A program made the translations under genes and the position numbers. DNA of 64,000 nt from NCBI RefSeq assembly GCF_012933555.1, contig NZ_JABBPK010000001.1, forward strand, positions 4,442,001-4,506,000, read 5' to 3'. Below the pieces are notes generated by a model. It saw only the letters and a list, made by a program, of their open reading frames with translations, searched no databases and was not told where the DNA came from. This document shows, piece by piece, positions 17,807 through 27,467 of the stretch; position 1 is the first letter of the stretch; each line of letters opens with the position of its first letter. Origin of the DNA: Niallia alba (GTDB lineage Bacteria > Bacillota > Bacilli > Bacillales > Cytobacillaceae).

Positions 17807-19234
17807 ATGGGAGTAGTGAATGGAAAGACATTTTTAGAAAGAATAAATAGGCTAAATACGGAAGTTTGGCTGGACGGAGAAAAAATAGAAAATATCTCTG
17901 ATCATCTTGCTTTTAAGGGCATTCTACAATCTAAAGCATCGCTTTATGATTTGCAATGTGATCCAAACTTCAAGGTGGAAATGACCTTTTCGTCCCCGCT
18001 TTCTGGTGAATCTGTAGGTGTGTCCTACTTACAGCCTAAAACAAAAGAAGATTTGTTAAAAAGGAGAAAAATGATGGAACGGTGGGCGAAGGAAACGGCA
18101 GGTATGATGGGCCGAAGTCCAGATTATTTAAATACGGTTATCATGAGCTTTGCCTCATCTGCTTCCCTATTAAAGGAAAGCGAAAATTGTTTCCCCGATC
18201 ATATCCAATCCTTATATGAAACAGCAAGAGAAAAAGATCTTAGTTTTACCCATACATTTATAACCCCACAAGTAAATCGTTCAAGTCTGTATCTAGAATA
18301 TTCTAATGAGCCAATTGCAGCAAAAATAATCGAGAAAAATAATAAAGGGCTAATTATTAAAGGGGCTCGACTTCTAGCCACACAGGGAGGACTTACAGAT
18401 GAGCTCTTAGTTTTTGGCGCTCCCAAATTTGACCCAGAGGAGGCATTTGCATTTGCCATACCTTCAGACACAAAAGGAGTGAAGTTTCTATGTAGAGAAT
18501 CCTTTGTAGGAGGAGATTCCACTATTGATTATCCATTAAGCTCCAGATTTGAAGAAATGGATTCCATTGTCGTATTTGATCACGTCCTTGTACCGTGGGA
18601 GCGTGTATTTTTCTATGGTGATATCAGAATTGCCAATATGTTTTTAACAAAAAGCTCTTTTAACCCATTTGCTTATCATCAAGTAATTACGAGGCAGATT
18701 GTTAAAACAGAGTTTATTTTAGGCTTAGCAGAAACAATGATAAATACAATTGATGTAGGCGAATATCAACATATCCAAGAAAAAATGGCAGAAATCATTA
18801 TTGGATTAGAAACGATGAAGGCACTATTAGAAAAGTCAGAGAACGACGCTACGGTCAATGAACAAGGATGGATGATTCCAAGTTCAACACCGCTTCAAGT
18901 TGCTAGTAATATTTTCCCGAAAATTTATCCCCGATTTTCAGAAATCATTCAATTAATTGGCGCAAGCGGCTTAGTTTCATTGCCAACTGAAAAAATGTTT
19001 CTCTCTGAAGTGGGGAAAGATTTAAATCAATACCTTCAAGCAACGTGTAAATCTGCAGACGAACGCAATAAAATTTTTCGATTAGCTTGGGATTTGACAA
19101 TGAGCTCTTTCGGTACAAGACAAACGCAATATGAGCGATACTTTTTTGGTGATCCTGTCCGTCTTTCCGGATTTTTATATAATAACTATCTAAAAGATAG
19201 TTATATTGAGAGGATTAATGAATTTCTGAGGTGA
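17807..19234 (+). CDS. HpaB-family flavin-dependent hydroxylase
   Basis: A 475-residue protein of the 4-hydroxyphenylacetate 3-monooxygenase/PvcC/4-hydroxybutyryl-CoA dehydratase superfamily (acyl-CoA dehydrogenase fold). Visible marks: FIERINR-like N terminus, GARLLATQGGLTDELLVFG, VFDHVLVPWERVFFYGD and RQIVKTEFILGLA. It is expected to hydroxylate phenolic substrates with FADH2 supplied by a reductase encoded elsewhere; substrate unproven. ATG 17807 is selected since AGGAGAAGG lies directly upstream. It is monocistronic. Confidence 0.88.
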   Translation: MGVVNGKTFLERINRLNTEVWLDGEKIENISDHLAFKGILQSKASLYDLQCDPNFKVEMTFSSPLSGESVGVSYLQPKTKEDLLKRRKMMERWAKETAGMMGRSPDYLNTVIMSFASSASLLKESENCFPDHIQSLYETAREKDLSFTHTFITPQVNRSSLYLEYSNEPIAAKIIEKNNKGLIIKGARLLATQGGLTDELLVFGAPKFDPEEAFAFAIPSDTKGVKFLCRESFVGGDSTIDYPLSSRFEEMDSIVVFDHVLVPWERVFFYGDIRIANMFLTKSSFNPFAYHQVITRQIVKTEFILGLAETMINTIDVGEYQHIQEKMAEIIIGLETMKALLEKSENDATVNEQGWMIPSSTPLQVASNIFPKIYPRFSEIIQLIGASGLVSLPTEKMFLSEVGKDLNQYLQATCKSADERNKIFRLAWDLTMSSFGTRQTQYERYFFGDPVRLSGFLYNNYLKDSYIERINEFLR

Positions 19235-19266
19235 TGCGCTTACTAAAATTTCATTATACAATAAAA

Positions 19267-19312
19267 AGGAGCTACAAAATCAGTCACTTGACTTTGAGTA
19301 GCTCCTATTTTA
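19267..19312. terminator. Bidirectional terminator between converging genes
   Basis: AGGAGCTAC (19267-19275) pairs with GTAGCTCCT (19298-19306), with T-rich sequence on both outer sides in the relevant strand. It serves the hydroxylase gene and the surface phosphoesterase gene. Confidence 0.85.
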
Positions 19313-19340
19313 TCGAGTTGACGTAATATCTTCTAGTCCC

Positions 19341-22300
19341 CTATGCTTCCTTGCGAATCCTTCGGAAGGAAACTATCACCATTCCAACAATCAATAATAC
19401 TATTCCTACCAACATAATTGTATAATTTGCAGTTGCTGTATTTGGTAAGATAGAAGATTGATTATCTTTTTGCCCACTTTGATTTGTATTGTCCTTGCTT
19501 GGATCTTTTCCTTCACCGTTCCCGTCTGGATTTGGGATCGTCGGGTCTTCACTTCCTCCATCATTATCATCTGGATTCGGGATCGTCGGGTCTTCGCTTC
19601 CGCCATCATTATCATCTGGATTCGGGATCGTCGGGTCTTCGCTTCCTCCATCTTCTCCGTCTCCATCACCCGGTTCTGAAGGTACTTCTGGTGCTGGCTG
19701 TCCTTTTGTGAATGACCAAATATCAGAAATAGCTGTTCCTGTATAATTGTCTGCAGCTATTACATACCAGTCATAGGTTTGCCCTTCTTCAAGGTTTTTC
19801 CAAACAACTTCAGAAGTATCGCCGCTTGCTACATTCTCTTGCTGGCCGATTTCTTCATTCGTATAAACATTTACCGCAAAGTAATCGGTCGCTACTTGTT
19901 TTTCTTGCACAGTTAAATCAAAATCAATCACTAATTCATCTTTTAATGGATATTCATCTGGTTCATAGAAATTATAATCATCAAGATATGGTGAATACGT
20001 ATTAATAACGATACGGTTATTCTTTTGATCAAAATGAAGGAGCTTCATATAGCCTTGTCCGCCTTCCGGACCACCTTGGTAGTCTCCGAGCATTTGATAG
20101 ACTTTTCTATCAGCAATTCCATCTTGATCATCATCAACCTCACTGATTAACGTCTCTGAGTCATGATAATGTCCGGATAACACAAGAAATACATTTTCAT
20201 TCTTTTCTACTACCTTTTGGAAAATTTCTTCTCCGATCGGACTTCGATTTCCAGAAACTAATAGGTATTCATGGAAATTGAGAATTGCTTTTCGATCAGG
20301 ATATTGTTTTAACACATCATTGATCCATTGCATATCCTCATCATTTACACCCCAGCCCATATAAATCATAATGAAATCATTTCCACCAGCTGATATTAAG
20401 TCATAATGACCGCGATTATCTTTATAGGATTCTCCGTAATGGGGTTGATCTTTGAAGCGATCTTCTCCAAACCATTTAGAGAATTCTGTGTAGTCATTAG
20501 ACAATTGATCTACATCATGATTTCCTGCAAGTACGCCATATGGAACACCGTTGTCTTCTAAAACACGCATATATTCATCTGCGTAAAGCCATTGTTGCTC
20601 GTCATCCGATTCGTCCACTACATCTCCAGTATGCAAGACGTACTTAATTTTCATCTCTTCTTGTTTTTCGGCAATCCATTCTGTTTGTCGCTTATAAATA
20701 TATGGATAGCTTTCTGAATAGTATTGGGTATCAGACATCCAGACAAATGTATAATCATATTCATCTGGAGAACTCGGAATTTCGTCTTGAATTAACACAT
20801 TGATTTTGTTAGCCACATCGGCAAACTCACTTATATGCACATCTGCTTTTAATGCAAAATCCTCTGCTCCCGCAATTTTATAGGTTAATAGTTTCCATTT
20901 ATTTTCTTGTATGCTCCATGCATACATGGAAACCTTTCTTCCTTCTAATGATTTTCCATTCCACACTAACTCGACTTGATCTTGTTCATCGATAGAAGAA
21001 TCTAGTTCCACTTCGAAGCGATGGTAAGGAAATTGTGTACTAGAATCTGTTGTTAAGTACTTTCCATCTAAAGAAGAAATAGCGGAAACATCCTCAGCAG
21101 TTAACGCCTTTTCTCCAGCGGGTACAAGCTCTACTGGCGGTTCTGTATCGCTAGCATTTTCAAATGATTTTACTTGACTATCCTTCGCTTCATATTTATA
21201 CCCTTTATAATAAGTAACATCCATTGAATCTTCAGTTGGATCCGTTACTTTAACTTTTAATGCAGGATCTCCATCTACTGCCGTTGCTGCATTATTAGCT
21301 GGTGCAATTAATTCAGGCTTATTAGGATTTTCATTTGTAACAGAGAACGAGATAACAGTCTCTGCTTTATTACCAGCCTTATCTACTGCCACCATTTTTA
21401 AATCATGCGTTCCTGGAGCAAGCTTTGAGGAAGCAGTGTCAAATGGAACACTAATTTTTTCATCATCTAATGTTACTTCTAATGATTCAACTCCAGCGAT
21501 TCCATCTACTGCACTTGCTTCAATCGCGAAGGCTCCCTTGTATTCCTTATTTGCTTCCATATTTGTTTTCATTACTGGTGCCGTATTGTCCACTTGAACC
21601 GTTGCAGTTACTTCATTTTCTTTATCTGCCGCTTTAATGCTGTAAGCTCCATCTGCAACAGCTGTCGTTTCCCAGAGGTACGTTTTTGCTTTCGCTTGTT
21701 CTTCTGTTATTGTAAAAGTAAAGTCTTCGAATGGGCGGTAAGTACCATCATCTCCCATATCAAATACTTGAACAGGATTCGCCTTTTTCGGATCCCTAAT
21801 AACTGTACCATCTGCTAAAATTAAGCGAACATTTCTTAAGTTATAGTCATCTCTATTTTCTTCACTTTCATCTAATTGAAATGGAGATGCTTTATTACCA
21901 GAACGTACAGTAATGATATTTTCTCCGATGGACAATTTATTTGGATCAATCGGAATCGTAAATGTTTTCCAATCGGAATTATTATCCTTATCCAATAAAT
22001 AAATTATTTCATCACCCATTGTAATCGCATTTTTAAAATACATATTTAGCCCGCTAATATCAACGGCAAGATAAGCTTGAGATTCCAAAGAGCTGTACGA
22101 GCTTTGCTCCACTTTTTTTCCATCCACAAAAAGCTCTACATCATCTGCTTTATTTTCTTTTGATGTTGCTTTTAAAATAACATTTCCAGATAAGATATCA
22201 TCCTCTTTGACATTTAAATGAATAGGCTCATTGCTACTATCATTTTTAATGTGGATGACATATTTTTCGGAAGTTACTTCATTTTGCCCATCTGTTGCCA

Positions 22301-25277
22301 CAAAATAATATTCAATGCTTTCTTTAGCAATAAAGTTTGCTGCATATAAAGTCGTAACATAATATTCGATGTCACTTGGATCTACTGTTAAAAGTAATTT
22401 TTCATAATCCGCTTGATCGTTTGTACGGTAATACAGAACAACAGATTTAATCCCCTTGTCATCAGTCGCTTTTGCACGAATTGTTACATCATCATTTTGA
22501 TTGATTTCTTGAATATTTGTAGCATTTGTTAAAGTTGGTGGCACAGTATCATCTTCAACATGGACCGGTTGTGCTGGTACTTGTGTCGGTTCTACAGTTC
22601 CTGGTGTTCCTAGTTTTGTTTTTGCACTAATTTTTACCGATTGGGTAGAACCATCCTCAGGAAACTTATAAAGAATTCCCATATTCATTGCCGCATCTAA
22701 TTGTGTTGCCTCATCATTATAATAAGCAACGTTTATCTCTTCTTTTGTATTCGTAGCGATAACTAATCCACGCATACTGCCATTTGCCATACCGTCACTT
22801 TTTATTCGAACAATGTCTTTATTTTCTACAAGACTAGTACCGTAATTCGCATTAAAATCAGCGACTGTCATTTCGCCATTTTGTGCATTAATAATCCAAA
22901 ATACCAGTGTTTTTTGTGGTTCGATTACGACATTATCTGGAATAGAAGGCCAAATGACATCTGTTGCAGGATCAGCGTTATATCTGTATTGAATTTTATA
23001 ATCCTTAAAGTTAATCGCTTTATCGGTATTATTGTAGATTTCAACATATTCATATCCATCCGCAGTTCCCACATTTGCACTATCTGGCACTACCTCTGTC
23101 ACGAGTAGTTTAGGAATCTTGGTAAAATCAATGTCTGTTTCTTCCACAGAAATATTGTATTCTTCTGTTTTACTTTCGTTGATTCCATCACTGGCAACGA
23201 TATAATAGACAATTTCCCCATCAACTTCAGCCGCCGGAATAGATATCGAATAACGACCTTGCGCATCTTTAGACATTGCTAAAGATTTAAAATTGTCATC
23301 TGCTGATTTTTTATAAAATAAAGTTACAATCGGATTTGCTACCTCGTTATCGGTTACAATTGCTTCGATTGTCATTGCGGTAAATGCCTTTGCTGTTTGA
23401 ATTGGATTATGAGATATAACCGGTGGCTCCGTATCTTTTGGTACTTCTGGTAATTCCACAACATTTGTTGGAACTTGATTCGCTTCAATTGTTCCTGGAG
23501 AAGGATCTGCTAACACTTTGTATTTCGCCATTTCCATTCCTTCATGAGGAAATTGATAATGAACCACTTTGCCATCATTGTCATTTTCAGAACCTAAGTA
23601 ACTAGCTGAAATCATCACTTTCCCATCGGAATCCTTTATTTCAAGCGCCCGATTTCCTCCATTAGCGAATCCCGGGAAGGCTTTATCAGTAAACATAACT
23701 ACTTCATTACTTGTAAGGTTTGTCCCATATTCCTTATTAAAATCCTCTAACGTTTTATCCCCATTATTAAACCAAAAAACAAGCTTTTCTTTTGACTTCA
23801 TCTCTGTTGCTGGCAATTGGAATAAAACTGGCTCTCTTGAAAGATCTGTATATACATAGTAAAAAGAATAAGCAGCTAAATTTAACGTTTGATTGGAGTT
23901 ATTGTATAGCTCAAAATACTCGTAATAATCGGTTCCACCACCAATTGAATTAGGAGCAAGCTCTGTAATCAAGAGTGGACGATCACTATATGTATCAGCT
24001 GGCTCTGGCGCTTCTTCTTTTTCTAGTTCAATCGTATACGTTGATGTTTTAGCAATATTTTTATTATCTGTTGCTTCGAGATAGTAAGCAATATTACCTT
24101 GCACATCTTCTTTTGGTATGTTAACTGTGAATTTGTGCGGATTTGCTGAATCTTGCTGCATCTCGATTGCCTTATATATTTGATCTGGTTCTACTTGATA
24201 ATAGAAGATAGCGGATGGATTTTTATGATCATCTACTATTGTTGCTTCGAATGAAATCGCTTCTCCCGCTTTAGCTGTTGTCTTTGCTTCATGCGTAATA
24301 ACTGGAGCTTCTGTATCTTCTCCTTTTGGATTTTCCTGCAGCGGCTCAGTTGGAACTTGTCCATCTCCTAATACAGCTGGTGTTGGCGAAGCTTTCACTT
24401 GCTGCTTTACCATTTCTGTTCCTTCTGTTGGAAAAGCGTAATGAACATCTAAACCGGTATTATCTGTTTCACCTGATGAATATGTAGCGGATACTACTTC
24501 TTGACCATCGAGATTTTTTATCACAACTCCTCTATTGCCACCATTAGCAAATCCAGGAAAATCTCCTTTAAAGGAAATGACTTGATGTTCTGTTAAGGAA
24601 GTGCTAAAATGCTTGTTAAAATCCTCTATTTTAAGATCTTTTACATTAAACCAAAGGACAATAGATTGTTGAGGTGCTATCGTCGTTGCTGGAATAGACA
24701 TTATTTTGTCCGGAGTACTACCACCAATGTAATGGTAATAAAAATAATAGCTATTTAAGTCAATCGGTTGATTGGTGTTATTATAGAGTTCGATAAATTC
24801 AAAGTTATCGGTTCCTTGTGAATCAGGCGCTAACTCAGTAATAAGTAGTGGTGGTAGCTTTGCATAATCAATGGTTTCTTGCTGATTTTCTTCTTGCTCT
24901 TGTTCTATTTCGGTTAGTGGTTCTTCTGCTTTTTCTTCAGTTTTTTCCTCTTTCACATCATTTTCCTGCTGCTTATTTTCTTCTTTCGTTACTGGTTCCT
25001 CCTGTTTAGAAGACGATGATTCCTCCTCTTCTAAATGAGCCTTTTCCTCTTCGTTTGTTACTTCTTGTTCTTGCTCTACTGTTGTTGCTTCTGTTTCTGA
25101 TGCTTCTAACGTGCTATCCGTTTCTGTTGTTAGTGTGCTTTCATCTACTTTTTCCCCAGTTCGTTCTGCTGCATAAATCGTTAAACCTGGAAATGCTGGA
25201 AAATAAGTAGAAAAGAAAAATACCCCTATAACAAAGACGACAAAAGCCCTCCTTGCTATCCTCTTTTTTAAAGACAC
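19341..25277 (-). CDS. Giant cell-wall-anchored lamin-tail/metallophosphoesterase protein
   Basis: A 1978-residue surface protein. Order: signal peptide (1-37), Glu-rich low-complexity stretch (40-135), three lamin-tail domains starting near 140, 434 and 724 (each LLxTELxPDS ... EYVEIYNN), interspersed Ig-like segments, and a calcineurin-like phosphoesterase domain about 1505-1770 with metal motifs MSDTQYY, LHTGDVVDE, VLAGNHDVD and VLSGHYHD. It ends with a fibronectin-like domain, three 15-residue repeats (GGSEDPTIPNPDDND) and a sorting signal LPNTA plus hydrophobic stretch and RRIRK tail. It should be sortase-anchored and may hydrolyse extracellular nucleotides or phosphoesters. It starts at GTG 25277 behind GGGAGG. 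No sortase gene is nearby. Confidence 0.92.
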   Translation of the reverse strand: MSLKKRIARRAFVVFVIGVFFFSTYFPAFPGLTIYAAERTGEKVDESTLTTETDSTLEASETEATTVEQEQEVTNEEEKAHLEEEESSSSKQEEPVTKEENKQQENDVKEEKTEEKAEEPLTEIEQEQEENQQETIDYAKLPPLLITELAPDSQGTDNFEFIELYNNTNQPIDLNSYYFYYHYIGGSTPDKIMSIPATTIAPQQSIVLWFNVKDLKIEDFNKHFSTSLTEHQVISFKGDFPGFANGGNRGVVIKNLDGQEVVSATYSSGETDNTGLDVHYAFPTEGTEMVKQQVKASPTPAVLGDGQVPTEPLQENPKGEDTEAPVITHEAKTTAKAGEAISFEATIVDDHKNPSAIFYYQVEPDQIYKAIEMQQDSANPHKFTVNIPKEDVQGNIAYYLEATDNKNIAKTSTYTIELEKEEAPEPADTYSDRPLLITELAPNSIGGGTDYYEYFELYNNSNQTLNLAAYSFYYVYTDLSREPVLFQLPATEMKSKEKLVFWFNNGDKTLEDFNKEYGTNLTSNEVVMFTDKAFPGFANGGNRALEIKDSDGKVMISASYLGSENDNDGKVVHYQFPHEGMEMAKYKVLADPSPGTIEANQVPTNVVELPEVPKDTEPPVISHNPIQTAKAFTAMTIEAIVTDNEVANPIVTLFYKKSADDNFKSLAMSKDAQGRYSISIPAAEVDGEIVYYIVASDGINESKTEEYNISVEETDIDFTKIPKLLVTEVVPDSANVGTADGYEYVEIYNNTDKAINFKDYKIQYRYNADPATDVIWPSIPDNVVIEPQKTLVFWIINAQNGEMTVADFNANYGTSLVENKDIVRIKSDGMANGSMRGLVIATNTKEEINVAYYNDEATQLDAAMNMGILYKFPEDGSTQSVKISAKTKLGTPGTVEPTQVPAQPVHVEDDTVPPTLTNATNIQEINQNDDVTIRAKATDDKGIKSVVLYYRTNDQADYEKLLLTVDPSDIEYYVTTLYAANFIAKESIEYYFVATDGQNEVTSEKYVIHIKNDSSNEPIHLNVKEDDILSGNVILKATSKENKADDVELFVDGKKVEQSSYSSLESQAYLAVDISGLNMYFKNAITMGDEIIYLLDKDNNSDWKTFTIPIDPNKLSIGENIITVRSGNKASPFQLDESEENRDDYNLRNVRLILADGTVIRDPKKANPVQVFDMGDDGTYRPFEDFTFTITEEQAKAKTYLWETTAVADGAYSIKAADKENEVTATVQVDNTAPVMKTNMEANKEYKGAFAIEASAVDGIAGVESLEVTLDDEKISVPFDTASSKLAPGTHDLKMVAVDKAGNKAETVISFSVTNENPNKPELIAPANNAATAVDGDPALKVKVTDPTEDSMDVTYYKGYKYEAKDSQVKSFENASDTEPPVELVPAGEKALTAEDVSAISSLDGKYLTTDSSTQFPYHRFEVELDSSIDEQDQVELVWNGKSLEGRKVSMYAWSIQENKWKLLTYKIAGAEDFALKADVHISEFADVANKINVLIQDEIPSSPDEYDYTFVWMSDTQYYSESYPYIYKRQTEWIAEKQEEMKIKYVLHTGDVVDESDDEQQWLYADEYMRVLEDNGVPYGVLAGNHDVDQLSNDYTEFSKWFGEDRFKDQPHYGESYKDNRGHYDLISAGGNDFIMIYMGWGVNDEDMQWINDVLKQYPDRKAILNFHEYLLVSGNRSPIGEEIFQKVVEKNENVFLVLSGHYHDSETLISEVDDDQDGIADRKVYQMLGDYQGGPEGGQGYMKLLHFDQKNNRIVINTYSPYLDDYNFYEPDEYPLKDELVIDFDLTVQEKQVATDYFAVNVYTNEEIGQQENVASGDTSEVVWKNLEEGQTYDWYVIAADNYTGTAISDIWSFTKGQPAPEVPSEPGDGDGEDGGSEDPTIPNPDDNDGGSEDPTIPNPDDNDGGSEDPTIPNPDGNGEGKDPSKDNTNQSGQKDNQSSILPNTATANYTIMLVGIVLLIVGMVIVSFRRIRKEA
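19525..19653 (-). repeat. In-frame 45-bp tandem repeats
   Basis: Three near-identical 45-bp units encode GGSEDPTIPNPDDND in the wall-spanning stalk just before the sorting signal. Copy number may vary between strains. Confidence 0.85.
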
Positions 25278-25429
25278 AAGCCCATTCCTCCCTTAATCTA
25301 TTATCCTACTCACTAGAATCATAGATTTCTTATTTTAAGGAGCCTTTAAGTGAATATTAATAAACATAAAATTTGTGTAAAGAAAAACAGAGGGACTGTT
25401 CCCTTAAAAATTTTTAACATTTTCTTCAT

Positions 25430-25469
25430 CTGTCGTAGTATATATGGTAAAGTATAATTACTACGACAG
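25430..25469. promoter_or_regulatory. PadR operator and promoter
   Basis: Perfect 11-bp inverted repeat CTGTCGTAGTA (25430-25440) / TACTACGACAG (25459-25469). A TATAAT -10 element (25453-25458) lies between the arms, so a bound dimer would block transcription of the downstream PadR gene. Confidence 0.75.
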
Positions 25470-25509
25470 TCATAGTATGTTAGATGAAGTATCAGAAAGG
25501 AGTGATTTC

Positions 25510-25845
25510 TTGATCAGCAGTGATGTCATACGAGGATATAATGACACCATCATTCTTTCTCTATTATTGGAAAAGGATTCTTATGGTTATGAGATTTCAA
25601 AAGATATTCGAACATTTACAAAGGAAAAATACATTATTAAAGAAACGACCCTTTACTCCGCTTTTAATCGATTAATTAAAAATAACTATATTAACTCCTA
25701 TTACAAAGAAGGCGAATTTGGAAAAAGAAGGACATATTACACCATTACTGCAGAAGGAAGGAAGTATTATCAGGAAAAATGCCAAGAATGGGCCGTTACA
25801 CAGGAAGTAGTTAACTTATTTATTAAGGAGGGTTACAATGAATAG
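25510..25845 (+). CDS. PadR-family transcriptional regulator
   Basis: A 111-residue winged-helix repressor. The PadR core is visible: ILSLLLEKDSYGYEIS, ETTLYSAFNRLIKNNYI, and the beta-wing GKRRTYYTITAEGRKYY. TTG 25510 is selected since AAAGGAG lies seven bases upstream and the product then has the usual PadR length. It overlaps the next gene by eight bases, so the two are co-translated. The inverted repeat at 25430-25469 is the likely self-operator. Confidence 0.9.
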   Translation: MISSDVIRGYNDTIILSLLLEKDSYGYEISKDIRTFTKEKYIIKETTLYSAFNRLIKNNYINSYYKEGEFGKRRTYYTITAEGRKYYQEKCQEWAVTQEVVNLFIKEGYNE

Positions 25846-26809
25846 CATTATCAATTATTTGGACAATGTTTTTGCCAGCCTGCCAAAAACATCCGAAATG
25901 GAAAAACTGAAACAAGAAATGCTTTCAAACATGGAAGATAAATATTATGAACTGAAGGAAGAAGGAAAAACGGAAAATGAAGCTATTGGCATCGTAATAT
26001 CTGAATTTGGGAATATAGACGAACTATTGAGTGAACTTGATTTACCATTAAATGAGGAAAAACAACAAGTACATCAACTCTCAGAAGAAGAAGTAGATAC
26101 TTTTTTTCACCAAACTTCAAAAGCTATGAAATCTATTGGAATTGGTGTGATGCTGTGCTTACTCGGTTCCTCTCTATTAGTCTTCTTCATCCAACTATTT
26201 GAGCAAGGTTTTCTAACCGGGATTACAGAAAATACAGCCACCTTAATTGGTGTAGCACAATTACTTTTATTCATAGCAATCGCAGTTAGTTTATTCATTT
26301 ATAGTGGCCAACTATTAGAGAAATATAAATATATTGAAAAAGGTACTAATTTGAAGCTTCCCATCCATTTGAAAAAAAAGATACAAATGGAAAAAGAAGC
26401 ATCTCAGCCAAACTTTTTCCGTTCGCTTATTATCGGTGTGGCATTATGTATTTTATCCCCTATCGCTTTATTAGTGACAATCGCCATTAACGATCAAGCA
26501 GCAAACTATGGCGTCTGTATTTTATTAGTTCTTATTGCCATAGCAGTTTACCTATTTATTGTAAGTGGTGGAAAAAAGGATGCTTACGACAAACTTTTAA
26601 AGGAAACATCTCATTCTTTTGAAAAAAAGCATGAAGATAAAGTAATCGGTGCCTTCGCAGCAATTATCTGGCCACTCGCCGTTGCCATTTTCTTAATTAC
26701 TGGATTTGTGTACGGAAACTGGCATATCAATTGGATTATATTCCCAATATCAGGACTACTTATGGCCATGTTCAGCGGTGCATACAGCATTTTGAAAAAG
26801 GAAGGATAA
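25838..26809 (+). CDS. HAAS-domain membrane protein, partner of PadR
   Basis: A 323-residue protein. Residues 1-70 form the helical HAAS (permease prefix, DUF1700-like) domain: MNSIINYLDNVFASLPKTSE and NEAIGIVISEFGNIDELLSE. Five or six transmembrane segments follow (about 98-118, 128-150, 190-212, 222-242, 268-290, 295-315). HAAS proteins are typically encoded next to a PadR regulator and are thought to transmit an envelope signal; the mechanism is not established. It lacks a catalytic domain. Confidence 0.85.
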   Translation: MNSIINYLDNVFASLPKTSEMEKLKQEMLSNMEDKYYELKEEGKTENEAIGIVISEFGNIDELLSELDLPLNEEKQQVHQLSEEEVDTFFHQTSKAMKSIGIGVMLCLLGSSLLVFFIQLFEQGFLTGITENTATLIGVAQLLLFIAIAVSLFIYSGQLLEKYKYIEKGTNLKLPIHLKKKIQMEKEASQPNFFRSLIIGVALCILSPIALLVTIAINDQAANYGVCILLVLIAIAVYLFIVSGGKKDAYDKLLKETSHSFEKKHEDKVIGAFAAIIWPLAVAIFLITGFVYGNWHINWIIFPISGLLMAMFSGAYSILKKEG

Positions 26810-26814
26810 GAAAA

Positions 26815-26866
26815 GCAGAGGGACGGTTCTCGTGAGGTCCATGCCTCACAAGAACTGTCCCTCTGC
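26815..26866. repeat. GACGGTTCT palindromic repeat, full copy
   Basis: Arms GCAGAGGGACGGTTCTCGTG and its near-complement, 23 bp with two wobble-compatible differences, six-base loop. It lies between converging genes and may act as a transcription stop. Confidence 0.85.
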
Positions 26867-26871
26867 GCCCA

Positions 26872-27267
26872 TTATTTCGCGTCTTTGTCAGGTTGATGAA
26901 TGCCGAATATATTTCCTTCTGTATCGTTGTAATAGCCTTGCCATGCCATTCCAGGTAAAGCGTGTTTTGGCAATGCAACTGTTCCTCCATTTTGAAGAAT
27001 TTTCTCCTCGGCTACATTATAGTCTTCTACTCCCATTGTACAAGCATACCCATTTACAGCTTGGATTTTTTCTGGGAGAGGAACGGTGCGTTTGATTAAA
27101 GCTCCGTTAATACCTAGCTCACTCTCATCCCCGGTCACTGCTCCAAAATACGGCATTCCAGCATAATCACTCCAATCTTCAAACTTCCAATTAAATACCT
27201 CTCCATAAAACTTTTTTGCACGTTCCATGTCATCCACATGAATTTCAAAATGAATTGGTCTCCCCAT
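26872..27267 (-). CDS. VOC (glyoxalase/bleomycin-resistance) family protein
   Basis: A 131-residue protein with two beta-alpha-beta-beta-beta modules of the vicinal oxygen chelate fold: HFEIHVDDMERAKKFYGEVF at the N terminus and CTMGVEDYNVAEEKILQNGG followed by YYNDTEGNIFGIHQPD. It belongs to the YdhF-like/CFP-30-type group; the substrate is unknown. The start has AGGAGG upstream. The stop follows six bases after a palindromic repeat. Confidence 0.88.
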   Translation of the reverse strand: MGRPIHFEIHVDDMERAKKFYGEVFNWKFEDWSDYAGMPYFGAVTGDESELGINGALIKRTVPLPEKIQAVNGYACTMGVEDYNVAEEKILQNGGTVALPKHALPGMAWQGYYNDTEGNIFGIHQPDKDAK

Positions 27268-27467
27268 ATGTATCCTCCTAAATTTTCTTTAATGAATCTT
27301 CTGAATACTTCTATTAGAAACATAGAATTCCTTCACCATTATTGTAATTATTATATTTATTTTTACATGAGCACAAAGGGAATCAGTAATTTTACAAATA
27401 AATACATTAAATTGTAAAACAAACACATATTAAAGGATATCGGAGATTTTTATGGAGGTTGTTTCGA

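Noticed and set aside
19525-19653. Regular DNA repeats resembling a CRISPR array
   Set aside because: Units are contiguous 45-bp in-frame repeats of the stalk of a surface protein, without spacers.
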